Assembly (NCBI GenBank): GCA_913045265.1
Contig: CAJWQX010000093.1
Coordinates: 1-6,426, forward strand
Length of the DNA stretch: 6,426 bases
Reading direction: 5' to 3'
Origin: UBA11889 sp002313255
Lineage (GTDB): Bacteria; Pseudomonadota; Gammaproteobacteria; Pseudomonadales; Azotimanducaceae
Shown: piece by piece, positions 1 through 5,231 of the stretch
Layout of the letters: the number at the start of each line of letters is the position of its first letter
Numbering within the stretch: position 1 is the stretch's first letter
Position numbers and translations under genes: made by a program
Notes under the pieces: generated by a model
What the model was told of the DNA's origin: nothing
Databases searched by the model: none
Seen by the model: the letters and a program-made list of their open reading frames with translations, nothing else

Positions 1-1621
1 GACCCTGCTTGAGGTACATACGGCCGAACCATTCGAATGTTCCGTGTTGCGACATCACTTCGATCAGAGGCTCCAGAAGCGGATCGTTGAGCCGGTAATC
101 GCCCGCTTGATGGGCGTGGGGAATGACCACAACGTCGGCGGGATCGTGCTGAGTACGGAGGCCTTGGTACAGTTCGGACAGTGTCCCGTGGGTTTGCGCG
201 GGAACCCGGCGTCTTCCTTGAGTGTTTCGAAACAGAACGTTGTGATGGCCTCCCTGAGTGTTCCTGATGGTCCACTCATAACCTAGAAAAGCAATGAATT
301 CGTTATTTACAGAGTATTCCTCTACGTTTTCACGTAACACCTCCCACTCGAAATCATCGAGCCAGATGTCGTGTTCGGAGTGGGTGACGTAATCGAGTCT
401 TGCGTCGTCGCGCGCCCAAGTCATAAAACGCTCGGGCGTGCCCACTCCTTCGGCGAAGCCCGAGTGACCGTGCGTATCGCCCCAATAAATGCGGCGTTTA
501 GGTTCACGCTCGACCAAGATCGGGTTCCCGATACCCGTGATGGAGCCGTCGGCCGATCGCACGCTGATACGGTAGACTCCGGCCGCATCGAGTCGAACGT
601 CGCGGATCACGTGGATGGCTTCGGACGACGCTGGAATCTCGGAAAGAAGGTTGCCATTCAATGACACCTGCCACGAAGGTAACGGACCTGTTGCCCGGTT
701 ATAGAAACGATCTTCGGCACGCACCGATATGTCGAAAGGTTCGTTGATGGCGACCACGGAAGGGGCGAAGGCGTGTACGCCCGCAACGCTCGTACCGGTA
801 ACGACAACGGGCTGAATCGGCAGTGACACAAAATTCTTGCTGCCATCGAAATCCAGATACACGGGCAGCGGCATTCGGTCGCTAGAGACATCGGACATAA
901 GGAAACCGGTGCTACCTCCGGACGTGTCGCCGTAGGTCAGCGTGACGATATCGCCAGAACTTAGACGACCTGAGGCGATACGAAAAACGAGCGTTTGACG
1001 GGCATTTCTGAAACCGCCGTGCATGCCCGAAAGCGGGAACGTGCCGTGGGTGAATTCGACACGGGGGTTCGACGAGCGGATGCTGATGTAATTAGCGGCT
1101 GTTGGCTCCGTAGCTTGTAATCGCCCGTGATTGGGCATGAAGTGGCGTCCGATGAGGAATCCACCACCCACCTCGACGGCCTTGGTGCCGACCGTAAACG
1201 TCTGTTCGATGGTGACAAAAGACCGTGCCTCGAACGGTCCCAGATTTGCAACAAGGGTCCCGAATGCTCTGGGGTTTTCATCTCGGAGAGTGAACTCGCG
1301 AATCATGCGATCGAACTCGGCAAAGCGATTGTTTGTGGCGGTTAACGGGTACGCGGACATTTGCGAAATCGACTGAGTGGCGTTGACAGGTACATACCCA
1401 CCGGAGAGCGCATACGCATTCAACCAATCCCATAGTGTTGCGAGACGCGGTTTGATGTTGACGAGATCCGTCGGTGTGTTGGATGCATTGACCTTTAATA
1501 TCTCCACGCGCGACCGCAAATTATCTGAAAGATAGTCTGATGGAGCCTCGGCGGCAGACGCTCCGGCTGTCACCCATATGGCGGCCGTAAACACTAGGAA
1601 TAATGGACGATACACGTGCAA
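1..1621 (-). CDS. Exported DUF3604 family protein with PHP-like metal site (C-terminus beyond the window)
   Basis: An uninterrupted frame of 540 codons runs leftward off the window, so the C-terminus is missing. The start is TTG at 1621-1619, chosen because AAGGAG (1633-1628) lies 6 bases upstream; the next candidate, GTG at 1615, would be 12 bases away. Residues 1-23 look like a Sec signal peptide: a short start with one Arg, a hydrophobic core at about 7-19, then Ala-Ser-Ala before Ala24, implying a periplasmic or secreted protein. Residues 25-375 appear to be mainly beta-rich, with several Gly/Thr/Val-rich stretches. The conserved DUF3604 part begins near 378: GDTHGHSGFAEG (381-392), THSEHD (413-418), GYEW (447-450), GGHHN (457-461) and PHAHQAGD (501-508). 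HxH plus further His and acidic residues resembles the metal site of PHP-type phosphoesterases. The family's substrate is unknown to me; a hydrolase role is inference. It is transcribed divergently from the ferritin-like operon. Confidence 0.87.
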   Translation of the reverse strand, partial: MHVYRPLFLVFTAAIWVTAGASAAEAPSDYLSDNLRSRVEILKVNASNTPTDLVNIKPRLATLWDWLNAYALSGGYVPVNATQSISQMSAYPLTATNNRFAEFDRMIREFTLRDENPRAFGTLVANLGPFEARSFVTIEQTFTVGTKAVEVGGGFLIGRHFMPNHGRLQATEPTAANYISIRSSNPRVEFTHGTFPLSGMHGGFRNARQTLVFRIASGRLSSGDIVTLTYGDTSGGSTGFLMSDVSSDRMPLPVYLDFDGSKNFVSLPIQPVVVTGTSVAGVHAFAPSVVAINEPFDISVRAEDRFYNRATGPLPSWQVSLNGNLLSEIPASSEAIHVIRDVRLDAAGVYRISVRSADGSITGIGNPILVEREPKRRIYWGDTHGHSGFAEGVGTPERFMTWARDDARLDYVTHSEHDIWLDDFEWEVLRENVEEYSVNNEFIAFLGYEWTIRNTQGGHHNVLFRNTQGRRRVPAQTHGTLSELYQGLRTQHDPADVVVIPHAHQAGDYRLNDPLLEPLIEVMSQHGTFEWFGRMYLKQG

Positions 1622-1627
1622 TTTGAT

Positions 1628-1633
1628 CTCCTT
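1628..1633 (-). promoter_or_regulatory. Shine-Dalgarno site that fixes the TTG start of the DUF3604 gene
   Basis: Read on the minus strand this is AAGGAG, followed by six bases and then TTG. It is a strong match to the anti-Shine-Dalgarno sequence at good spacing, and no in-frame ATG lies near the signal-peptide start. It is the main argument for TTG initiation. Confidence 0.7.
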
Positions 1634-1664
1634 GTACAAACCAACGTACCGTATTAGCGTCATG

Positions 1665-1692
1665 TTGCTAAAAGCGCCCAGCTGTCTATAGT
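1665..1692 (+). promoter_or_regulatory. Candidate sigma-70 type promoter for the ferritin-like operon
   Basis: TTGCTA at 1665-1670 (4 of 6 matches to the -35 consensus) is separated by 16 bases from TATAGT at 1687-1692 (5 of 6 matches to the -10 consensus). Transcription would start near 1699, leaving a leader of about 30 bases before the ATG of gene A. An 8-base palindrome, AAACGTTT, sits at 1693-1700 immediately after the -10 box; it could be an operator half or chance. This is a visual consensus match only. I could not find an equally good promoter for the opposite-strand gene in the same 107-bp spacer. Confidence 0.45.
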
Positions 1693-1728
1693 AAACGTTT
1701 TGAAAATAGCGCCTGGTGGAGACTTTAC

Positions 1729-2802
1729 ATGAGTGAAGCCGAAAAGCTCGGTCCTGACTACGAGCTCGATCTAGGTTGGATGGACCAAACGGGTCAGTGG
1801 GATACTCGTGCGGAAGCGGGTAGGCATGGCCTTACGCTTGCCGATATTCAAGTCGGTGAATATGGGCGGGTGCCGGACGAGAGCGATAATCAGACGGGGC
1901 GTCCTCGCGGCGCAGCAGCGCGATCGGGTAGCTATCGAATTGGTAACTATGCTGTTCGTACCAAGAGTGAGATTTGGTTAGACAACGCTTCTTTTTTGTA
2001 TGAAGAGGCGCTGCAACGTCAGTGGAGTTCTGCGACCGATGTTCCTTGGCACACCATTGAGCCGCTCCCTGACGATATCGAGCAAGCGCAGTGCCAGATG
2101 GCAACATTCCTGACGGAAGTTGAATTTGTTGCAGGCGACGTTCCGGCACGGTGGGTTGCACAAACCACACCGGATTTTTTCGAGGCACGGCAGCTACTGA
2201 CTGCGCAAGTCATGGATGAGGCTCGCCACATGGATGTTTTTCGTAAGCGGGCGATGGCCAATGGCGGCGGATTGATGGCGGCAACAGGGGCGACCTCGGG
2301 GTTCGTCGGTAGCATTGATTTATCGCGAGATTTCACGGAGATGTCGGCGCGACTGCATATCTCTGGGGAGGGTGCGGTACTCACGATTTTCCGTATGGGC
2401 GAACTGATGGCGTATAACGACGCCGAAAAAGCGATGTACCGGCTGTGCGCTCAAGATGAGGCTCGCCACGTAGCGTACGGTGTCATGCATATGCGCTACA
2501 TGGCCGAAACAGCTCCCGAACGTCACGAGGAAATCAATTGCTATTTGGATGAAGCGGAAGCGGGGATCCTCTCGGGATCCGCAAACCCAGCGGGACAGGC
2601 TCCGATCTTGTCTGAGCCGCTGGCTATTCTCTTGGGTGGTGGGATCGCCAAGTTCGATGAGGGATTCAAGAAACTGGTGGCGCTCCGGCGGCGCCAGATT
2701 CAAGAGTACAAAAAGCGGGTGGTTTCCGCCGGCTTCGGCGCTCGGTTTGAAAACGGACGTTCCCGGATAGACGAAATTCTTGAACAGGGTGCCGCTGCGT
2801 AA
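1729..2802 (+). CDS. Ferritin-like di-iron protein, putative catalytic subunit of a multicomponent oxygenase (gene A)
   Basis: 357 residues; ATG start preceded by GGTGGAG (1715-1721) at 7 bases. The protein shows the two-fold ligand pattern of ferritin-like di-iron carboxylate enzymes: a first Glu at 130 or 132 (TEVEF), DEARH with E164 and H167, a Glu at 214 (SGEG), and a second DEARH with E244 and H247. This E...ExxH...E...ExxH set is that of bacterial multicomponent monooxygenases and R2-like oxidases, so a di-iron centre activating O2 is well supported; the substrate is not. Other visible blocks are YEEALQRQW (91-99), ATDVPW (102-107), PLPDD (112-116) and VFRKRA (170-175) followed by NGGG. 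There is no signal peptide or membrane segment, so it is cytoplasmic. It heads the operon and is followed by a metal-deficient paralogue, suggesting that A and B form a heteromer. At 357 residues it is shorter than classical hydroxylase alpha subunits (about 500), and it belongs to no subfamily I can name. Confidence 0.85.
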   Translation: MSEAEKLGPDYELDLGWMDQTGQWDTRAEAGRHGLTLADIQVGEYGRVPDESDNQTGRPRGAAARSGSYRIGNYAVRTKSEIWLDNASFLYEEALQRQWSSATDVPWHTIEPLPDDIEQAQCQMATFLTEVEFVAGDVPARWVAQTTPDFFEARQLLTAQVMDEARHMDVFRKRAMANGGGLMAATGATSGFVGSIDLSRDFTEMSARLHISGEGAVLTIFRMGELMAYNDAEKAMYRLCAQDEARHVAYGVMHMRYMAETAPERHEEINCYLDEAEAGILSGSANPAGQAPILSEPLAILLGGGIAKFDEGFKKLVALRRRQIQEYKKRVVSAGFGARFENGRSRIDEILEQGAAA

Positions 2803-2819
2803 TCTCGCTTCGCGCGAGA
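2803..2819 (+). other. Intercistronic RNA hairpin directly after the stop of gene A
   Basis: TCTCGC (2803-2808) and GCGAGA (2814-2819) are perfect inverted repeats with a 5-base loop, starting on the base right after the TAA of gene A. No run of T follows (the next bases are AACAAGG), so it is not a classical intrinsic terminator. It may protect the upstream message from 3' exonucleases or reduce readthrough, and so set the ratio of A to B. The function is inferred; the stem itself is visible. Confidence 0.5.
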
Positions 2820-2854
2820 AACAAGGCTTACGTATCCTCAACGGAAGCATTTTG

Positions 2855-2858
2855 GGAG
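2855..2858 (+). promoter_or_regulatory. Shine-Dalgarno site favouring a TTG start for gene B
   Basis: GGAG within GGGAGA lies 9 bases before TTG at 2868 and 12 before GTG at 2871. The spacing slightly favours TTG, and the choice changes the protein by one residue only. No ATG is available near this site. Confidence 0.5.
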
Positions 2859-2867
2859 ACCTCTAAA

Positions 2868-3968
2868 TTGGTGAAGGCAGTAAAGGCCGCGGCGAAAGCG
2901 GTCAAATCTCCGCACGCTGAGACGGTTCGAAAAGCCGCGGCGGCCCCGATGTTGGAAGTTCCAGAGCCTAAACTCACCTGGATGAATAAATCCAGGCAAT
3001 GGGGTGTGAGGGTCAAGCCAGGAAAGAAAGGTTTGACGTTGGGTAGTTTGAACGTCGGTATTTATGGCGAAATTCCGATGGATTGGCCAGATCAGACACG
3101 TAATCCGCGGGGTGCGATCGGCCGCAAAGGCATGCCGCCGGTCGGGTACATGCTTCGAAGCAAATCGGAAGTATGGGCTGACAGTGCAGCGGATCTTTAC
3201 GAAGAGGCAATCCAGCGACGTTGGGTACCTGCAACGGACGTACCTTGGAACACCGTCAAGCCTCTACCTGACGATCTGGAACGCGCCGTATGTCAGGTCA
3301 ATACGGAATTGTCGCAATACGCAAATGTCGAAATCGAAGTGATTTCGGCCTGGCAACACCAGATGGTGTATGGGTATCACGAGGTCAAACAGTATCTGGC
3401 GACAGCGGGGTTTGACGCAGCACGCCATTACGAGGTTTTTCGTAAGCGGGCACTGATCAATGGCGGCGGCTTAGGTCTCGAGGGACCCGGTCAAGTCAAT
3501 CGTATGATTCTGGAAAGTCGCGGGGGTTGGACCGAAGCCGTTGTGTATCTGGTGTTGGTGCGCGGTTTGCTTACCCAGACTATTCTTCGGTATCTGGAGC
3601 GTTACGCTTCTAACGAGGCGGAGTCTTTCATCTACCGTAACGTTCTGCAGGACAAGGCTAGGCTGATGACATACGGTCTTGATCACCTGAAATTTGCGAT
3701 TGCACATAACGAGGACCAACAACAGATCGTTGCAACCCTTCTGGCTATCGGCGATGGATTATTTATCCGTGATTTTAACGACCCCGTTCTTCGCGAAGCT
3801 TTGGCCATCATTTTTGGGGGCAGCATCGCTGGAGCTCGAGGAGCAGGGATGGACGTGTACCACGACATGATGCGTGCGTATATCCGCACCCATCTTGAGT
3901 ATTGCCAGTGGTTGGATGTCCCACGCAGGGTCCCGGAACGACTCAAGCAATACGCTCCGCAGGATTAG
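2868..3968 (+). CDS. Ferritin-like paralogue of A with a lost metal site, putative structural subunit (gene B)
   Basis: 366 residues from TTG at 2868 (or 365 from GTG at 2871). It is homologous to gene A along most of its length: 19 of 26 residues are identical between A 91-116 and B 111-136, and ATDVPW, PLPDD and VFRKRA plus NGGGL are shared. The metal ligands are not. Aligned to A, E130/E132 become Q150/A152, the first DEARH becomes DAARH (A184, H187 kept), E214 becomes G233, and the second DEARH becomes DKARL (K263, L266). Five of six ligands are gone, so B should not hold a di-iron site. In multicomponent monooxygenases the beta subunit, and in phenylacetyl-CoA epoxidase PaaC, play such a dead-fold scaffold role; I infer the same here. 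B also carries an extra N-terminal segment of about 28 residues rich in Ala and Lys that A lacks. It ends two bases before gene C and has no signal peptide or membrane segment. Confidence 0.85.
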   Translation: MVKAVKAAAKAVKSPHAETVRKAAAAPMLEVPEPKLTWMNKSRQWGVRVKPGKKGLTLGSLNVGIYGEIPMDWPDQTRNPRGAIGRKGMPPVGYMLRSKSEVWADSAADLYEEAIQRRWVPATDVPWNTVKPLPDDLERAVCQVNTELSQYANVEIEVISAWQHQMVYGYHEVKQYLATAGFDAARHYEVFRKRALINGGGLGLEGPGQVNRMILESRGGWTEAVVYLVLVRGLLTQTILRYLERYASNEAESFIYRNVLQDKARLMTYGLDHLKFAIAHNEDQQQIVATLLAIGDGLFIRDFNDPVLREALAIIFGGSIAGARGAGMDVYHDMMRAYIRTHLEYCQWLDVPRRVPERLKQYAPQD

Positions 3969-3970
3969 GC

Positions 3971-4408
3971 ATGGCCGCATTTCCTTCCGTCGAATGGTTT
4001 GACGATGTTCGCAATATTTTCAATAACGAAGAGTCTTTTCGGGGTGGTGGCGGCGGACAATGCAATTGTGTCGCGGGAATCAAAGTTGGTAATGAGATTT
4101 TTGTATTAACCTTTGAGGGGTTTGAATGCGCTGGTGCTCGAAGAGCTAGTCTGTGCGATCTGGATGAAGTGGATTTTTACTTGGATATGGAAATTCTCGA
4201 ATGGCGGGCCATGATCGAAAATATCCGTCAGAACGGACACGCAGGTCTGGGATATACCCTCAACACGTTGGATTTGGATCGCGCCGATCGACTCGCGACG
4301 TCAGTGCACGGTGATCAGTATCGGGAAGATTTGTTTTTTCGTTACAACCAGACTTTGCAGTATTTTTTTGATGCGTCATCTCGGATCGCGACCGAATTTG
4401 CAAGGTAG
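3971..4408 (+). CDS. Small protein C, tentatively SCP2-like, putative accessory component of the oxygenase
   Basis: 145 residues. I chose ATG at 3971, two bases after the stop of B, with AGGA (3961-3964) six bases upstream; an in-frame TTG at 3902 would put the start deep inside gene B. The order is: an N-terminal amphipathic stretch (PSVEWFDDVRNIFNN, 5-19), a glycine run (25-29), CNC (31-33), beta-like strands GIKVGNEIFVLTFEG (36-50), DFYLDMEILEW (68-78), and a C-terminal helix with FFRYNQTLQYFFDASSR (122-138). The strand-strand-DFxLxM-W pattern recalls SCP2 sterol-carrier domains, which bind hydrophobic ligands, but this is a visual impression. It is clearly related to protein D, whose C-terminal helix shares F, R, Q, D and R at a constant offset of 13. 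It could instead be an effector or small structural subunit. Cytoplasmic, translationally coupled to B. Confidence 0.8.
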   Translation: MAAFPSVEWFDDVRNIFNNEESFRGGGGGQCNCVAGIKVGNEIFVLTFEGFECAGARRASLCDLDEVDFYLDMEILEWRAMIENIRQNGHAGLGYTLNTLDLDRADRLATSVHGDQYREDLFFRYNQTLQYFFDASSRIATEFAR

Positions 4409-4417
4409 GGGGACTAT

Positions 4418-4807
4418 ATGGCCGCGTTAGATTGGTTAGAGACCGCAAGCGATCGTCTAAATAATGACTCGGCGTATCGAGACCTCGGCAACGCCGATGT
4501 CGATATTGCATTTCGGGCCGGGAAAGTCATCAGACGCGTTCGGTTTGACGCATTCTCTGTAGGAGAAGTTGAGACGATCAATGAGGCCGCGCTTCGGGAC
4601 GTGGAGCTTGTGATTGACATGCCGGCACGCGATTGGACCAATTACCTCAAACGGCGTAGCAAAGGAGATGGACCGTCGCTAAGTGGTCTCGATGTGGAGC
4701 GTGGTATTGTGAGCGCGCGTTCGCCGATCGAGCGGCTAAAGTTCGATCGATTTCAGCGTTCAATCCAAGCGTTAGTAGATGAAGGCGCACGCGTTGTTGC
4801 GTCATGA
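4418..4807 (+). CDS. Small protein D, divergent paralogue of C
   Basis: 129 residues from ATG at 4418, preceded by GGGGGA (4408-4413) at 4 bases; the gap to gene C is nine bases, so the two are co-translated or nearly so. It shares the plan of C: both begin MAA followed within a few residues by a Trp (W6 here, W9 in C) and NN (15-16; 18-19 in C); ELVIDMPARDW (63-73) matches C's DFYLDMEILEW; and F109, R111, Q117, D121 and R125 match C's F122, R124, Q130, D134 and R138. It lacks the glycine run and all cysteines, and the middle part differs. No catalytic motif, signal peptide or membrane segment is visible. If C is SCP2-like, D is too, and the two may form a heterodimer, as A and B may. The function is unknown; operon position ties it to the oxygenase-like pair. 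Confidence 0.8.
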   Translation: MAALDWLETASDRLNNDSAYRDLGNADVDIAFRAGKVIRRVRFDAFSVGEVETINEAALRDVELVIDMPARDWTNYLKRRSKGDGPSLSGLDVERGIVSARSPIERLKFDRFQRSIQALVDEGARVVAS

Positions 4808-4844
4808 AGGGCAGCTTGCCTAACCAGGGCCCGTGCATGTAACG

Positions 4845-5132
4845 ATGCCTGTCTACGAATATCGTTGCGATTCCTGTCGAGAAATTACGACTGTATTCGG
4901 TGCAGTTTCAGAAAAACCCGATCACGTCACGTGCGAGTCGTGCGGTGTCGTTAAAGCGCACCGCATTCTTTCTCGTCCTTCTGTTCGACTCTCGAACTTG
5001 TCGAAGCTTGAACGTTTGGACCCGAAATATGACAAGCAAATCGATCAAGCTATTGCCCGCAACCCCGCCGCTGATCCGGACCGCCTGATTAATCGGCGTG
5101 GTGATATTTCGAAAGGCCGTGATAACGATTGA
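4845..5132 (+). CDS. FmdB-type zinc-ribbon protein
   Basis: 95 residues beginning MPVYEYRCDSC, the characteristic opening of the FmdB zinc-ribbon family. The four zinc-ligand cysteines are C8 and C11 (CDSC) and C30 and C33 (CESC), so one structural zinc is expected. The C-terminal 50 residues are charged and probably flexible (LDPKYDKQIDQAIARNP near 55-71, then RRGDISKGRDND). The start is set by family convention; a GTG at 4833 in the same frame would add MHVT and has a somewhat better placed AGGG (4825-4828), so it cannot be excluded. The name comes from a putative regulator next to formamidase genes, but members occur in many operons and their role is poorly defined. Here it is 37 bases behind D, so it may assist the A-D complex, for example in assembly, regulation or protein contact. 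A redox role like rubredoxin is less likely, because FmdB-type ribbons bind zinc. Confidence 0.85.
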   Translation: MPVYEYRCDSCREITTVFGAVSEKPDHVTCESCGVVKAHRILSRPSVRLSNLSKLERLDPKYDKQIDQAIARNPAADPDRLINRRGDISKGRDND

Positions 5133-5231
5133 TCCGGGTGCTGCTAACGGGTGTCGTGCCAAAGTAAGAACTAAGGATTGGTGGGGGTGGCAGCCGCAGC
5201 GAGTCGTTTCTCTCCAACGATAGGGAGTTGC
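5133..5231 (+). other. 99-base spacer between the zinc-ribbon gene and the symporter
   Basis: I see no stem-loop with a T-run, so no intrinsic terminator is evident, and no convincing -35/-10 pair. AGGGAG at 5222-5227 is the ribosome site for the next gene. The symporter may therefore be the distal gene of the same transcript or have a weak promoter that I cannot recognise. Confidence 0.4.

Noticed and set aside
371..1345. Short plus-strand open frames opposite the left part of the window
   Set aside because: They lie antisense to a continuous 540-codon minus-strand frame with clear DUF3604 motifs and a signal peptide; their translations show no recognisable domain.
1693..1700. AAACGTTT palindrome as an operator
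   Set aside because: Eight-base palindromes are frequent by chance and no second copy was seen; kept only as a remark under the promoter.
2567..2581. Repeated GGATCC within gene A
   Set aside because: Two nearby copies of a six-base word inside a conserved coding frame; no sign of a mobile element or duplication.
2320..2850. 176-codon minus-strand open frame
   Set aside because: It is antisense to the conserved second half of gene A, including DEARH, and its product has no recognisable motif.
3902..3970. Extended start for gene C at TTG 3902
   Set aside because: It would overlap the end of gene B by more than 60 bases, while ATG 3971 has a suitable AGGA site and gives an N-terminus resembling that of protein D.
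5133..5231. Intrinsic terminator or riboswitch before the symporter
   Set aside because: I looked for a GC-rich stem with a T-run and for long paired segments and found none.
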